Positions 18,541-29,502 of a DNA stretch of 64,000 nucleotides are shown here, one piece after another. The notes under the pieces were generated by a model that saw only the letters and a program-made list of their open reading frames with translations, ran no database searches and had not been told where the DNA came from. Origin of the DNA: Allofrancisella inopinata (GTDB lineage Bacteria; Pseudomonadota; Gammaproteobacteria; Francisellales; Francisellaceae); NCBI RefSeq assembly GCF_012222965.1, contig NZ_CP038241.1, forward strand, positions 868,001-932,000, in the 5' to 3' direction. A program made the translations under genes and the position numbers. The stretch's first letter is position 1. Every line of letters begins with the position of its first letter.

Positions 18541-19158
18541 TTATTTTCTGAGCAGTTGTTTTGTCCTTACACTTATTACACCGCAAAGCATTGCATAAAA
18601 GGCATTAACTAATACTGGCACTATATAACCAAATATTATAAAAAATATAGCATCAATATGAATAACTACTTCTGATGAAGACACTTGTAGATATGATTGA
18701 GCCCAAGTTATAAATTCTTCACTAAAAAACAAAGTAGGAGCTACTTGGATTTTAGTTGTAAAAACTATGTTACATAAAGCTCCTACAAAAATTCCTGGAT
18801 CAGTTATCAGATTAGTATAATCAAGGTTGCTTATTTTAAATGACTTATAATATACAATTTGTAAATGGTTGTATTCGCATAATATGAATACTGCAAAAAA
18901 AACTACTATATAAATCCTGAAATTTATAGGTGGTAGTTTATTTATTAGATAAAGTTTAATAACTAATAATACTATGATTGTAGCTATGAAAGCACTACTA
19001 AAAAATATTGCGTTTATATAAGAGCACAATATCAATATAAACGAGCAGAAAACCATCCAGTTAAAAATTTTCCATACCTTAGGTTTTAGATAATTTTCAG
19101 CATTAATATCTAATTGATCTCTATCTTTAGTCATTGTAATTAAATGTTTTATTAACAA
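18541..19158 (-). CDS. Integral membrane protein, unknown
   Basis: A 205-residue protein with a polar N-terminus (to about residue 30) and about five hydrophobic segments that look membrane-spanning (for example FNWMVFCSFILILCSYI, FIATIIVLLVIKLYLI, IYIVVFFAVFILCEY, IFFIIFGYIVPVLVNAF). A second in-frame ATG at 19134 (MTKDRDQLD) is an equally good start. It lies alone between a terminator on the other strand and a divergent gene. I recognise no family or motif. Confidence 0.55.
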   Translation of the reverse strand: MLIKHLITMTKDRDQLDINAENYLKPKVWKIFNWMVFCSFILILCSYINAIFFSSAFIATIIVLLVIKLYLINKLPPINFRIYIVVFFAVFILCEYNHLQIVYYKSFKISNLDYTNLITDPGIFVGALCNIVFTTKIQVAPTLFFSEEFITWAQSYLQVSSSEVVIHIDAIFFIIFGYIVPVLVNAFYAMLCGVISVRTKQLLRK

Positions 19159-19232
19159 ATTTGTAATTATGGACTTTTAAAAATTATTTTAAAAGATTAT
19201 AGTATACAAAAATATCAAAAATAATTAAAACT

Positions 19233-19574
19233 ATGAAAAAAGCTATAACTATATTATTAGTAGGGATAATTTGTTGGGGTAGTGTATCTGCTATGGGAAG
19301 GCACAATACACCTTCGTTAGATCAATATAGAACAAAGATTACCAATATTGATCAAGAAATTATTAGGCTAATAGCCCAAAGAGAACAAATAGTAAAACAA
19401 GTAGGTAAATATAAGAAAAAACATAACTTAGCTGTATATGACCCAGACAGAGAAGCAAAACTTAAAAAAACTCATGAAGCTATAGCTTTGCAGTATGATG
19501 TTTCGCCTGAGCTTGTAAATAATGTCTTTGATGTGATAATCTCAAACTCCAGAGATTTAGAGAAAAAAGTTTAA
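19233..19574 (+). CDS. Exported monofunctional chorismate mutase (AroQ fold)
   Basis: Rearranges chorismate to prephenate. After a cleavable signal peptide (hydrophobic 3-19, likely cleavage after VSAM) there is a single AroQ-type helical domain: LDQYRTKITNIDQEIIRLIA, REQIVKQVGKYKKK, YDPDREAKL and the final VFDVIISNSRDLE. The conserved Arg, Lys, Asp-Arg-Glu and final Glu positions of the active site are present. A signal peptide puts the enzyme in the periplasm, as for the *AroQ group. It is shorter than the AroQ-gamma class (about 180 aa). The next gene (glutathione peroxidase) is 28 bp downstream. Confidence 0.8.
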   Translation: MKKAITILLVGIICWGSVSAMGRHNTPSLDQYRTKITNIDQEIIRLIAQREQIVKQVGKYKKKHNLAVYDPDREAKLKKTHEAIALQYDVSPELVNNVFDVIISNSRDLEKKV

Positions 19575-19602
19575 AAGCATATAATAAAAAAAGGAAAATA
19601 TA

Positions 19603-20076
19603 ATGAACAGCATTTATGATTTTAAATTAACAGCAAACGACGGCTCAGACTTTTACCTACCTAAGGATAAGGTTTTATTAGTGGTGAATGTAGCTAGTAA
19701 ATGTGGCTTTACAAAGCAATATAAAGGTTTACAGTATTTGTATGAAAAATACCCTGATTTAGAGGTTATAGCCTTTCCTTGTAATTCATTCGGTGGCCAA
19801 GAACCAGGAACTGATGCTGAGATTAAAGATTTTTGTGAAACTAACTATAATGTAACGTTTCCAATTATGAAAAAAACAAACGTTAATGGTAAAGACGCAG
19901 AACCATTGTTTGTGTATTTAAAAGAACATGCTAAAGGTGTGCTTGGTACAGAAAGAATAAAATGGAACTTTACAAAATTTCTTATAAGTAAAGGTGGTGA
20001 AACTATAGAGAGATTTGCACCTAAGGATATGCCGGAAGATCTTATTCCAGATATTGAAAATTTTATAAAAGACTAA
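19603..20076 (+). CDS. Glutathione peroxidase family thiol peroxidase
   Basis: A 157-residue GPx/BtuE-type peroxidase reducing hydrogen peroxide or lipid hydroperoxides with thioredoxin or glutathione. The catalytic Cys is in NVASKCGFTKQY, the resolving-type Cys in AFPCNSFGGQEPG, with the conserved Gln in GGQEP and Trp-Asn in KWNFTKFL. It is a Cys rather than selenocysteine enzyme. There is no signal peptide, so it is cytoplasmic. A GGA-rich ribosome site precedes the ATG. Confidence 0.9.
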   Translation: MNSIYDFKLTANDGSDFYLPKDKVLLVVNVASKCGFTKQYKGLQYLYEKYPDLEVIAFPCNSFGGQEPGTDAEIKDFCETNYNVTFPIMKKTNVNGKDAEPLFVYLKEHAKGVLGTERIKWNFTKFLISKGGETIERFAPKDMPEDLIPDIENFIKD

Positions 20077-20236
20077 TTTTTTTATTCAGCACTAAATTCT
20101 TTTAGAAATTATAAAATAGTAATCTCTTGTAATTTTGGTAAACTGGCTCATAGGGATATACAAATTTATTCCTACAAATACACCATTATTTACTCTATTA
20201 TATTCAATAAAGCTCTAAATTAAACTCACCAAAGCT

Positions 20237-21709
20237 ATGTGTTTTCTTACCCAAAAGCAAAATCGTAATATAGAAGAATATGCTATTTCTAAGGGTATAA
20301 ACCTTATAGAATACGCCTCTGATGAAATAGTCAAGCATATAATGACAAAATTCTCACAAGATACAAAAATACTTTTTATAGTCGGTGCTGGTAACAATGG
20401 TAGCGATGCTATCGCTGCAGCTATCAAACTTTATAACAAAAATTATAATGTTAATGTCTATAGAGTCTTCCAAAAAGCCAACCAAGAAAATCAAAACTAT
20501 TACCTTGAATTTTCTAAACTTAAATCTCCATTGGTAAACATGCCTAATATTAGTAATTATGATGTAGTTGTAGATGGTATATTTGGTATAGGGCTTGATA
20601 GGGATTTACAAGGTGATATTTTAGAAATCGTTAAAGCTATAAATAGCAACTCTAAATATACATTAGCTATAGATGTCCCTAGTGGATTAGGTGCTTTTAA
20701 TGCTAAAGTGTATAAAGAGGCAATTTTAGCAGATGAAACTATCACCTTCCTAGCAGATAAACAAGGCTTGCATAGTGCCGAGGGTTTAGATTATGCAGGC
20801 AAGGTCACAGTTGCAAAGCTAATAGATAATTCGTTTATAAAGCTAATACCAACATCTTACCAAGTTTATAAAAATAAAATTCAAGATATAAATCTAGATA
20901 TTACCTTAAGAAAGAAGAAAAACACTAGTAAAGGCAGTTACGGTAGCCTAGCAATAATTGGTGGTAATATAGGCATGAATGGAGCATTACAGCTAGCTGG
21001 GATTAGTGCTTTATATAGTGGTTGTGGTAAAGTCACATTAACACCATTAGATACTGACTTTAGCCCCGATATGACTAAACCTGAGCTTATGACCAAAGAT
21101 TTAGAAAGTACTATTAAAAAAATAGCAACTTATACTGGTTTAGCTTTAGGTATAGGGTTTGACACAACTAAATATTCCCAAGGAATTCTAGAGAAAATCA
21201 TAGATAACCTAATCCAACCAGCTATATTTGATGCTGATGCATTAAATATAATTGCTAAGAATCCACAAATTAGAGAAAAATTTATAAAACTAAAAAATAA
21301 AATAATAACGCCACACCCAGCAGAGGCAGCTAGATTATTGGGTTGTAATACTCAGAATATTCAAGATGACAGGTTTGAAGCAGTTAGAAATCTAGCACAA
21401 AAGTATAATTCAACTGTAGTACTAAAAGGAGCTGGTAGTTTAATCTGCCAGGAAAATATTATTTATATAAATTCCACTGGTAATCAAGGAATGGCAGTAG
21501 CAGGGCAAGGCGACGTTTTATCTGGGATTATTGGAGCATTTTTAGCTCAAGGTTTAGACACTTTATCAGCAAGTAGGCTGGCTGTATATATCCATGGCTT
21601 AGCAGGTGATAACTTAGCTAAAAAATTTGGTGGTTATATAGGCATCTTGCCTAGTAGGGTAGCTAGAGAAGTTTGCAAGGTTTTGAATAAGCTTGAGATA
21701 GAGATATAG
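20237..21709 (+). CDS. nnr: Bifunctional NAD(P)H-hydrate epimerase / ADP-dependent dehydratase
   Basis: Repairs hydrated NADH and NADPH. The N-terminal YjeF_N epimerase domain (about 1-205) shows FIVGAGNNGSDAIAAA and VVDGIFGIGLDR. The C-terminal ribokinase-like dehydratase domain (about 220-490) shows GSYGSLAIIGG, FDADALNII, TPHPAEAARLLG, VLKGAGSLI and GMAVAGQGDVLSGIIGAF. The total of 490 residues is normal. The stop codon TAG lies at the edge of an IS6-type remnant that begins at about 21708. A TTG or upstream start is possible but MCFLTQKQNRNIEEYA fits the family start. Confidence 0.93.
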   Translation: MCFLTQKQNRNIEEYAISKGINLIEYASDEIVKHIMTKFSQDTKILFIVGAGNNGSDAIAAAIKLYNKNYNVNVYRVFQKANQENQNYYLEFSKLKSPLVNMPNISNYDVVVDGIFGIGLDRDLQGDILEIVKAINSNSKYTLAIDVPSGLGAFNAKVYKEAILADETITFLADKQGLHSAEGLDYAGKVTVAKLIDNSFIKLIPTSYQVYKNKIQDINLDITLRKKKNTSKGSYGSLAIIGGNIGMNGALQLAGISALYSGCGKVTLTPLDTDFSPDMTKPELMTKDLESTIKKIATYTGLALGIGFDTTKYSQGILEKIIDNLIQPAIFDADALNIIAKNPQIREKFIKLKNKIITPHPAEAARLLGCNTQNIQDDRFEAVRNLAQKYNSTVVLKGAGSLICQENIIYINSTGNQGMAVAGQGDVLSGIIGAFLAQGLDTLSASRLAVYIHGLAGDNLAKKFGGYIGILPSRVAREVCKVLNKLEIEI

Positions 21710-21768
21710 CATTTTGAGAATATTTTTAACACAGTTAGAAACGTATAATTTTAGTTTGCAACAATCCC
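21708..21768 (+). mobile_element. Right-end remnant of an IS6/IS26-like element
   Basis: These 61 bases match the right end of the mini-element at 55930-56074 with a few differences (AGCATTTTGAGAAT, TTTTTAACACAGTTAGAAAC, TATAATTTTAGTTTGCAACA). The outer end reads TTTGCAACAATCCC, a variant of the IS26-type terminal repeat. The left part is missing, and the fragment abuts the nnr stop codon. Confidence 0.65.
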
Positions 21769-21890
21769 TAGTATGTTAAACTAAGGAGATAGAGAGGCCT
21801 TAAAAAAATGTAAAAATTAAAGACTTTATGACCTATTCTATGTAAAATAAATTTACTGTCAATTTTTGCAATACGGTCAAAATAACCTTT

Positions 21891-22631
21891 ATGTTTAAAA
21901 ATAAACCAAATGAATTAGATGAACTAAATGGAATTATTAAAGAATTTATTACATATATTTATAAATTTCCAAATGATTTTTCCAAGATCTTGATTAGAAC
22001 TGCAGAAAATGCAATTAAAGAACATGAGGGTTATGGAGTATATAAGACATTTTTTAATACTATAGGAGATAATAATAGTAAAATCAGAAAAGCATTATTA
22101 GATCATAATAAAAAAATGGCTACATTCCCTCCATTAAAGCCTTTAGCTAATCCAAATAATATAAATATTGATAACCTGCCAAATGAAATACCACGAAAAG
22201 ATTTATTTAACGAGTGTATCTCCACAACTGTATTTATAGGTTCTATAGGGAATTTTAACGTTGGAGGTATGCTTTATGATACATCGTCGTTTAATACTAA
22301 GTTTTATGCTGAATTACTGACAAATACTATTATTCCTAATATTTATAAGTCAGTGATCTCTCAAAAGGCGAGCAAAATCCATAATATTCTTTTAAACTAC
22401 CTTCCTAGTGAAGGAATTATCGAAATAGATGAAGAAATTTCTTATAACAATAAAAAAAGTAACTCTCCTTTGAGCCGTATGGACGAACATAAAGAAGATA
22501 TGAAAAAATTTTTAAGGGACCTTATAAACAAAACTGAAGAGCGCATGCGAAATAATCCTCCGCCAAAAGGTAAAAGTGCTGCTGATGAGCTAGCTGAAAT
22601 TGAAAATTTTTTTAAAAAAAACAACCTTTAA
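21891..22631 (+). CDS. Hypothetical protein
   Basis: A 246-residue cytoplasmic-type protein with no signal peptide or clear membrane segment. The N-terminal 80 residues are helical in character (MFKNKPNELDELNGIIKEFI), the middle has a Gly-rich hydrophobic stretch (STTVFIGSIGNFNVGGMLYD), and the C-terminal 60 residues are strongly charged and probably coiled (DEHKEDMKKFLRDLINKTEE). I recognise no family. It sits in a small accessory segment beside an IS remnant and could be a lineage-specific gene or an effector; there is no direct evidence for that. Confidence 0.5.
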   Translation: MFKNKPNELDELNGIIKEFITYIYKFPNDFSKILIRTAENAIKEHEGYGVYKTFFNTIGDNNSKIRKALLDHNKKMATFPPLKPLANPNNINIDNLPNEIPRKDLFNECISTTVFIGSIGNFNVGGMLYDTSSFNTKFYAELLTNTIIPNIYKSVISQKASKIHNILLNYLPSEGIIEIDEEISYNNKKSNSPLSRMDEHKEDMKKFLRDLINKTEERMRNNPPPKGKSAADELAEIENFFKKNNL

Positions 22632-22748
22632 AAATTTATTATGGTTAAAATACTCTTATCATCTAACTTCATTAAAATATTAAACGATTAATACAGTAGT
22701 TTTGTAGATAGAAATAGTAGAAAAGGTCTAGCAGTACCTTAATTTAAC

Positions 22749-23273
22749 CTAACCATCGTACTGGATAGTAAAATCAGTAAATGATCCACTAATATTAACT
22801 CCAGGTTGTAAGCGGTGATCACTTGCAATAGCATATAACATAACAACATGATTGCGATCGTACAAAGAAATATCAATCGTCCAACCATTTGGTACATAAG
22901 CATCAGCATGGTTAGATCCGAAAGGAATCTCAGCATCAATCCATTTAACTGTACCTACTACATCACCTGGTTTTCTCCCAATTTGAAAAGTTGCTTCAGA
23001 ATGCTGCCAACCACAACCAAAAAAATTGCCATTAGCTTCTATATACATACTGTGTTTATGACCAGGAAGCACCCATGTTGTAGGAATAACATTATTCATA
23101 CACTCACTACTAGATGTTAATATGTATAAGCCTTCATTGCTATTATTAATTAAAGTTACCTTTGCACCTACACCATTTTCATCTTTTTCATTACTATAGT
23201 CTTCGGCAAAAGAAACACAAGTAAAGCAAAGAAGTAATGGTATAAAAAAAATATTTTTCTTTGTAAGTAACAT
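22749..23273 (-). CDS. Secreted protein, unknown (possible beta-sandwich)
   Basis: A 174-residue protein with a typical signal peptide (KKNIFFIPLLLCFTCVSFAED, cleavage likely after FA at about 23). The mature part looks like a beta-sandwich, with alternating hydrophobic strands (VTLINNSNEGLYIL, VVMLYAIASD, SGSFTDFTIQYDG) and two Cys (SSECMNN and FFGCGWQH) that could pair. It superficially resembles thaumatin- or aegerolysin-like small secreted proteins in strand pattern, but no diagnostic motif is present. It is transcribed alone. Confidence 0.55.
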   Translation of the reverse strand: MLLTKKNIFFIPLLLCFTCVSFAEDYSNEKDENGVGAKVTLINNSNEGLYILTSSSECMNNVIPTTWVLPGHKHSMYIEANGNFFGCGWQHSEATFQIGRKPGDVVGTVKWIDAEIPFGSNHADAYVPNGWTIDISLYDRNHVVMLYAIASDHRLQPGVNISGSFTDFTIQYDG

Positions 23274-23452
23274 CGTGCTAATCCCCTTTTTTAAGCAAAT
23301 AATGTATTTTATGTTATATCATAAAAACAGCTCGGATATCATTTATTTTACAGCGCTAGTATCAGATTTAGGCATCTTAGAGATTTTAGAGAGACAATTG
23401 CCTATTATAAGTATTATGTATGAACTTTGAGATATGAAAAATGTTTTGTTAT

Positions 23453-23890
23453 TTAGTCGCTTCTTAAATTAGCTTCATCCGTTGAACTTTCATTTTTTGA
23501 AGATTTCTTACTTTTTTTCACTTTAGTAAAAGGCTTTTCAGAAAACTTCATGGCTGGTTTAGTTATAGGTTGACCATCTGAATTTTCACCATACCATTTT
23601 TTATCTTCATTGATACCAGTTTTAAATTCTTTCAAAAGCAGTAAGTATTTTTTCCAGCATTCTGCTTTTTCAGAAGGAGTCATGCCATCATCTACAGTGA
23701 TTTTTTGCCATGTTTTTGCATTATCTTTAGAAACTTGGTAAGTAATCAAACAGTAGTTACTAGGTTGAGTTATTACAACTTCTTGTTTAGAAGATTCTTC
23801 TACTTTAACTGCCTTTATAAAATGGTATATAACGAAGGATGCAATTATTATGATAGTTAAAGCTATAGTTATGACTAATTTTTTTTTCAT
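23453..23890 (-). CDS. Membrane-anchored hypothetical protein
   Basis: I set the start at 23890 (MKKKLVITIALTIIIIASFVI), because this gives a standard N-terminal signal anchor; the longer frame to 23923 adds 11 residues before it. The 145-residue protein has one membrane segment (5-21), then a polar domain with two Cys (NYCLITYQVS and AECWKKY) and a basic Ser/Lys-rich tail (KVKKSKKSSKNESSTDEAN). No family recognised. It is divergent from alaS. Confidence 0.5.
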   Translation of the reverse strand: MKKKLVITIALTIIIIASFVIYHFIKAVKVEESSKQEVVITQPSNYCLITYQVSKDNAKTWQKITVDDGMTPSEKAECWKKYLLLLKEFKTGINEDKKWYGENSDGQPITKPAMKFSEKPFTKVKKSKKSSKNESSTDEANLRSD

Positions 23891-24051
23891 TTTCCGCTCT
23901 ATAATAATTATATTTGTTAGCAATTATATACTAATTAAGTATAAATACGATTAGTAGAGTTTATTTTAGTAGATAAAATAGTTTATAATGTTAAATGTTT
24001 TGAATAAAGAAGCGATAGCTATTTTATTGTTTATTAAAGGTAAGTATCTGT

Positions 24052-26649
24052 ATGATTACAACAAAAGAATTACGTAATAAATTTATAGATTATTTTAAAT
24101 CAAAAAATCATAGTCACCAGCCAAGCTCTTCTTTGATACCCTTTGGCGATGAAACTTTACTTTTTACTAATGCTGGGATGGTACAGTTTAAAGATGTGTT
24201 TTTAGGTATTGAAAAAAGAGACTTTTCAAGAGCAGTTACTGTACAAAAATGTTTAAGAGCTGGTGGTAAACATAATGATCTTGATAATGTTGGTTATACT
24301 GCTAGGCACCATACATTTTTTGAAATGTTAGGAAATTTCAGCTTTGGTGATTACTTTAAAAAAGAAGCTATTAGCTTTGCTTGGGAATTTTTGACTAAAG
24401 ATATTAATTTACCAGTAGAAAAGCTTTGGGTAACTATTTACGCTAGTGATGATGAAGCTTTTGATATTTGGCATAAGCATATTGGTCTACCCAAAGAAAG
24501 AATTATTAGGATAAACTCATCTGATAATTTTTGGTCAATGGGTGACACTGGGCCATGTGGTCCATGCACAGAGATCTTTTACGATCATGGAGAACATATT
24601 GCTGGTGGTTTACCTGGCACGCCTGAAGAGGATGGTGATAGATATATAGAAATATGGAATATTGTATTTATGCAGTATAACCGTCATGTAGATGGTAGCA
24701 TTACAGAATTACCAAAGCCATCTGTAGACACAGGTATGGGACTTGAGCGTATAGCTGCTGTACTTCAACATGTAAATAGTAATTATGAAATTGATTTATT
24801 CCAAGCATTAATTAAAAAAGCTCAACAAGTAACTAATGCTCCAGATATAAACTCACCATCTCTAAAAGTAGTTGCAGATCATATTAGGTCATGTGCTTTT
24901 TTAATAGCTGATGGAGTATTACCATCTAACGAAGGCAGAGGATATGTGCTTAGAAGGATCATTCGTAGAGCTATACGCCATGGTAATAAACTAGGTGCTA
25001 AAGAAGTCTTTTTCTATAAACTTCTCAATAAGCTAATAGATCAAATGGGAGAAGCTTACCCAGAGCTTATTAACAAGAAAGATTTAATAGAAAAAACTTT
25101 AATTAAAGAGGAAGAATTATTTTTAAAAACTGTTGAGAATGGTATAAAAATCTTTGAAAATGAAATACAGAATATAAAAGATAACACTATTTCTGGGGAG
25201 ATAGCTTTTAAGCTATATGATACTTATGGCTTTCCTTTGGATCTAACAGCTGATATGGCAAGAGAAAAAGGTCTTAAGATCGATGAAGAAGCTTTTCAGC
25301 AGCATATGCAGCACCAAAAACAGCGCTCTAAAGAAGCTGGGAAATTTAGTGTGGACTATAATGACGTTATTAGCTCACAGACAAAAACAGAGTTTAGAGG
25401 TTACTCATCTTTAATTGAAGATGCTAAAGTTATAGAAATATATACAGATGGTAAACTTGTTCAAAGTCTAGATAGTAGTGATAATACAGTTGTAGTTGTA
25501 CTCAATAAAACACCTTTTTATGCTGAATCTGGTGGGCAAGTTAGTGATAAAGGTATATTAGAGGGAGTAGGTTTAGAATTTATTGTTGAGGATGTACAAA
25601 AAGCAGACCAAGCAATTTTGCATATAGGTAAACTAGTAAAAGGTTCTTTAAATATCAATGATGAAGTCACTGCAAGAGTGAATGATAAAATAAGAGTAGC
25701 TACAGCAGCTAATCATAGTGCTACTCATTTACTACATAAAACATTAAAAGTTGTATTAGGCAGCCATGTAGAGCAAAAGGGCTCATTAGTTAACGCTAAA
25801 AGATTAAGATTTGACTTTGTTCATGATCAAGCTATATCTGTTCAACAAATCCAAGAGATTGAAACTTTAGTAAATGCTCAGATCCGAGCTAACTTTTTGA
25901 TTTCTGTTATTGAAACTACTCAAGAAAAAGCAAAAACAATGGGTGCAGAAGCACTATTTGGAGAAAAATATGGTGATATAGTACGTGTGATATCTATGGG
26001 AGATTTTTCTACAGAATTATGTGGAGGTACTCATGTTAATCGTACAGGAGAGATTGGATTATTCAAAATAGTATCAGAAAGCGGCATAGCCGCAGGTATC
26101 CGAAGAATAGAAGCAGTAACAGCAGATCAAGCTATTAAAAATACGCAAGAGGCAGAAAATTTGCTTTTTAATATTAAAAATACTTTAAAATGTAATGATA
26201 TTAACATCCTTAGCAAACTGTATTCTTTACAAGAACAACTAAAAGCCCAAGAGAAGCTAATTTCTAAGTTAAAGAAAGATCTTTTATCAGGTTCAAATAG
26301 TTCTATAAAAGAAACCAAATATGGTGATATAACTTTAATTATAGCAAATATTAATGACGTTGATATAAAAACACTGCGTGAAAAAACAGATGACTATAAA
26401 GCAAAAAACGATAAAGTCATAGTGATGCTTAGCACTATAATTGCTAGTAAGGTTCAATTTGTAGTAGGCGTAAGCAAATCTATTACCTCTTTAATAAAAG
26501 CTGGAGATATTGCTAAACATCTAAGTGAATATATAGATGGTAAAGGTGGTGGCAGGCCAGATATGGCTCAAGGCGGTGGTAATAATTCTCAAAATATACA
26601 AACAGCTCTAGAGCTAACACAAAAATTTATTTTATCCAACTTAAACTAA
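24052..26649 (+). CDS. alaS: Alanyl-tRNA synthetase
   Basis: Charges tRNA-Ala and hydrolyses mischarged Ser/Gly-tRNA. The 865 residues have the class II core ([47 protein letters not shown]), the editing domain with zinc ligands (HSATHLLH and ELCGGTHV) and the C-Ala domain ending with [12 protein letters not shown]. It is full length and in a short operon-like run with the tolC-like gene 12 bp downstream. Confidence 0.97.
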   Translation: MITTKELRNKFIDYFKSKNHSHQPSSSLIPFGDETLLFTNAGMVQFKDVFLGIEKRDFSRAVTVQKCLRAGGKHNDLDNVGYTARHHTFFEMLGNFSFGDYFKKEAISFAWEFLTKDINLPVEKLWVTIYASDDEAFDIWHKHIGLPKERIIRINSSDNFWSMGDTGPCGPCTEIFYDHGEHIAGGLPGTPEEDGDRYIEIWNIVFMQYNRHVDGSITELPKPSVDTGMGLERIAAVLQHVNSNYEIDLFQALIKKAQQVTNAPDINSPSLKVVADHIRSCAFLIADGVLPSNEGRGYVLRRIIRRAIRHGNKLGAKEVFFYKLLNKLIDQMGEAYPELINKKDLIEKTLIKEEELFLKTVENGIKIFENEIQNIKDNTISGEIAFKLYDTYGFPLDLTADMAREKGLKIDEEAFQQHMQHQKQRSKEAGKFSVDYNDVISSQTKTEFRGYSSLIEDAKVIEIYTDGKLVQSLDSSDNTVVVVLNKTPFYAESGGQVSDKGILEGVGLEFIVEDVQKADQAILHIGKLVKGSLNINDEVTARVNDKIRVATAANHSATHLLHKTLKVVLGSHVEQKGSLVNAKRLRFDFVHDQAISVQQIQEIETLVNAQIRANFLISVIETTQEKAKTMGAEALFGEKYGDIVRVISMGDFSTELCGGTHVNRTGEIGLFKIVSESGIAAGIRRIEAVTADQAIKNTQEAENLLFNIKNTLKCNDINILSKLYSLQEQLKAQEKLISKLKKDLLSGSNSSIKETKYGDITLIIANINDVDIKTLREKTDDYKAKNDKVIVMLSTIIASKVQFVVGVSKSITSLIKAGDIAKHLSEYIDGKGGGRPDMAQGGGNNSQNIQTALELTQKFILSNLN

Positions 26650-26661
26650 GAGCAGAAAATT

Positions 26662-28044
26662 TTGAAATTAGTACGAAAGTATTTTTTAATAATACTACTA
26701 AATGTATTTATTCTATATACTAGCTACGCTGCAGATACTATTGCTGACTATAATCGTACGATACAACAGTCTATAAATAATTCGCCTCAATATAAGTATA
26801 TAGGATATCAGCTTGATTCTCGTCAGATGAATCCAGCTATCCAGCTGGGCAGATTATTACCAAGAATAGATATTTCTGGAACTATAAGCCAAAACAATAT
26901 ACTACAAGGTAGAAATAGCCAATCATACATTCAAACAGGGCCTTACAACTCAATTAAAGGTTTAGTCAGTTTAACCCAACCTTTATATGATTATGGTGCC
27001 TATAAAGATTTACAATCTGCCCAAGAAACAGCACAATTTGCTCAGCAAGACTACAGAACAAATTATCAACAATTTTTGTATGATGTTAGTTATGCTTATT
27101 TTAATTTAGCTAAAGCTATAAAAAATGTTAAGTACACAGCATATAATCGTAAAGCTGCTAAAACAAATCTAACTGAATTAGAAAATAAGTATAATGCTGG
27201 AGCAACGGATATAGCTGATTATGAGACATCTAAAGCAAACTACTATATAGCTGATGCTGATTACGCTTCTGCAAAGCGAGAAGAAAAAGTTGCTCGTGCT
27301 GAATTACGCAAATTTACTAACAATGATGATGATGTTGTAATATACGGTAATGAATTTGAACTTAAAAACCCTTCTCCATCTTCAGAAGAAGAATGGGAGG
27401 AGCTAACTATGAGGAGTAATCCAGCATATTTAAGTTCTATACACACTAAAGAAAGTAAATTCTATAACTACCAGTCAGCAACTAGCCCATTTATGCCAAA
27501 GGTTAACTTTGAGATAAAGTATTCACCAGGTTATAATTCTATTACATCCCTAGGTAATCCAATTTTTGATAATTATTTACCGGCAAGAGGTGCTGTTGAT
27601 GCTTTTTACTTTGGAATAAATTTAGAATGGAACATTTTATCAGGTGGTACTAACTTTGCTGAGCTTAAAGAAGCAGCTTACAATTATCAGTCATCAGAAT
27701 TTGATATGATACAAACAGGAAGGGTCGCTCAAAATGATGCTATGTATGCTTATAGATTTGTGGAGTTAAGAAAAAATAAAGTTTTTTCATTAAGAGAATC
27801 CGCTGCTAGTGCTAAGATCGCTTATGAAAAATATAAAGAAAGATATGATCAGGGTACAACGACCATTACTCAATATTTCATATTATTAAACCAATATTAC
27901 CAACGCCTTATAGAGCTAAATAACGCTGAATTTGATTACATTTTAGGATTTTTAAGCTTATATAAAACTGCTGGTATATTAACTACAAAAACGGTAGAAG
28001 ATTTTAATGAATGGTTGTTGTTTAATCAAAAGGTGGAGTTATAA
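26662..28044 (+). CDS. tolC: TolC-family outer membrane efflux protein
   Basis: A 460-residue outer-membrane factor: signal peptide (KYFLIILLNVFILYTSYA), then two internally repeated halves rich in helix and coiled coil (ALL-type periplasmic tunnel) with a TolC-like LSLTQPLYDYGAYKDL stretch in the first half and the equivalent NLEWNILSGGTNFAELKEA in the second. It starts at a TTG codon. It would couple to inner-membrane pumps or type I secretion. Francisella has several paralogues (TolC, FtlC, SilC); I cannot say which this is. Confidence 0.85.
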   Translation: MKLVRKYFLIILLNVFILYTSYAADTIADYNRTIQQSINNSPQYKYIGYQLDSRQMNPAIQLGRLLPRIDISGTISQNNILQGRNSQSYIQTGPYNSIKGLVSLTQPLYDYGAYKDLQSAQETAQFAQQDYRTNYQQFLYDVSYAYFNLAKAIKNVKYTAYNRKAAKTNLTELENKYNAGATDIADYETSKANYYIADADYASAKREEKVARAELRKFTNNDDDVVIYGNEFELKNPSPSSEEEWEELTMRSNPAYLSSIHTKESKFYNYQSATSPFMPKVNFEIKYSPGYNSITSLGNPIFDNYLPARGAVDAFYFGINLEWNILSGGTNFAELKEAAYNYQSSEFDMIQTGRVAQNDAMYAYRFVELRKNKVFSLRESAASAKIAYEKYKERYDQGTTTITQYFILLNQYYQRLIELNNAEFDYILGFLSLYKTAGILTTKTVEDFNEWLLFNQKVEL

Positions 28045-28046
28045 AT

Positions 28047-29435
28047 ATGTACATATCAACCCAACTAAACTGCTTTTTTACAGAAAAAGATACAAAGTTG
28101 TATCCTATTTACTTGGTTAAAAAAAATAATCTTGAGAATTGGGTTACTAATCAAGACCAATTTATGCAAAAATTTATCCAAAACTCTCATTTAGGAGAAA
28201 AGCAATCGACTCTAATTATTCCTAATTCGGCTGGCGATATAGATAGAATTATATGCATAGTAACAGATGATATGTTTTCTATAGCAAACTTACCCAACCA
28301 GTTAGTTAAAGGAAACTACTATATAGAGTATTCTGAAATAAGTGATTTAGCTCTTTATTATATAGGCTTTGCGTTAGGAGCTTATAAGTTTGGGAAATAC
28401 CTCTCTTCAGACAAAAACGTTAATGAAGTCAAGATGTTATTGCCTAATGAATACAGTTATATCTTACCAGAAATAGAAGCAAGTTATATCGTTAGAGATA
28501 TGATTTCTACGCCAGCTGAAGATATGGGTCCAGCTGAGATATCAGCAATTATAAGAAAAATAGCTAATAAATTTAATGCTAGTTTTGATGAAGTAGTAGG
28601 TCAAGAACTTGCTAATCAAGGTTATATGGGCATTTATAGTGTTGGAAAAGCAAGCCATAGAGAACCTCGTTTGATTAGGCTAAACTGGGGCAATAAAGAA
28701 AATCCTAAAATCTCTATAGTTGGTAAGGGTGTAGCTTTCGATACAGGTGGTTTAGATATAAAACCTGCTTCTGCTATGCAACTTATGCACAAAGATATGG
28801 GTGGAGCAGCTAATGCCATTGGTTTGGCTTATATAATTATCAAACATCAACTACCAGTACGCTTAAGTTTAAGTATACCAGCTGTAGAAAACTCTATAGA
28901 TGCTAAGTCTTTTCGTCCAAGTGATATCATAAAAATGAAAAATGGCACTACTGTTCAAGTTACGAACACTGATGCAGAAGGTAGGTTAATATTAGCAGAA
29001 CCTCTCTACGAGGAATCACAAAAAAATCTGGATTTATTATTAGATTTTACGACCTTAACAGGAGCTGCTAGAGTTGCAGTAGGAACTGAAATCTCTGCAT
29101 TCTTTAGTAACAATGATACCATCGCTAACGAACTATACACCCATAGTCAAAGTATTCAAGATTCCATTTGGAGGCTCCCATTAGCTACTTGCTACAAAAA
29201 GAACCTAAAAAGTGACTTTGCAGACTTAGTACATGCCGATTTATCACCATATGCAGGAGCTACTAAAGCTGCTTTATTTCTAGAGCATTTTTTAGGAGAC
29301 AATCCACCAAACTGGATCCATTTTGATATAATGGCGTGGAACTTATCTTCTACAGCTGGTAAGCCAGTTGGTGGTGAAATGATGGCTGTTAGAGCAGTTT
29401 TTGCTATGTTAAAAGCTAAATATTCAAAAAAATAA
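28047..29435 (+). CDS. pepA: Leucyl aminopeptidase (M17 family)
   Basis: Dimetal aminopeptidase releasing N-terminal residues from peptides in the cytoplasm. The C-terminal catalytic domain (about 170-455) has all signatures: [16 protein letters not shown] (Lys and Asp ligands), [13 protein letters not shown] (second Asp), and [14 protein letters not shown] (Asp/Glu ligands with the catalytic Arg). The 462 residues fit the M17 family (short of E. coli PepA, similar to PepB-like). It starts 2 bp after the tolC-like stop and is cotranscribed with it. Confidence 0.9.
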   Translation: MYISTQLNCFFTEKDTKLYPIYLVKKNNLENWVTNQDQFMQKFIQNSHLGEKQSTLIIPNSAGDIDRIICIVTDDMFSIANLPNQLVKGNYYIEYSEISDLALYYIGFALGAYKFGKYLSSDKNVNEVKMLLPNEYSYILPEIEASYIVRDMISTPAEDMGPAEISAIIRKIANKFNASFDEVVGQELANQGYMGIYSVGKASHREPRLIRLNWGNKENPKISIVGKGVAFDTGGLDIKPASAMQLMHKDMGGAANAIGLAYIIIKHQLPVRLSLSIPAVENSIDAKSFRPSDIIKMKNGTTVQVTNTDAEGRLILAEPLYEESQKNLDLLLDFTTLTGAARVAVGTEISAFFSNNDTIANELYTHSQSIQDSIWRLPLATCYKKNLKSDFADLVHADLSPYAGATKAALFLEHFLGDNPPNWIHFDIMAWNLSSTAGKPVGGEMMAVRAVFAMLKAKYSKK

Positions 29436-29502
29436 ATTATTTACTCTAAATATTTTTGTATACTTTAGACAGTTTCTAAAGTTTTATGGAGGCATTTTAG
29501 TC

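Noticed and set aside
22848-23120. Plus-strand 90-codon frame
   Set aside because: Antisense to the secreted-protein gene on the minus strand, which has a proper signal peptide.
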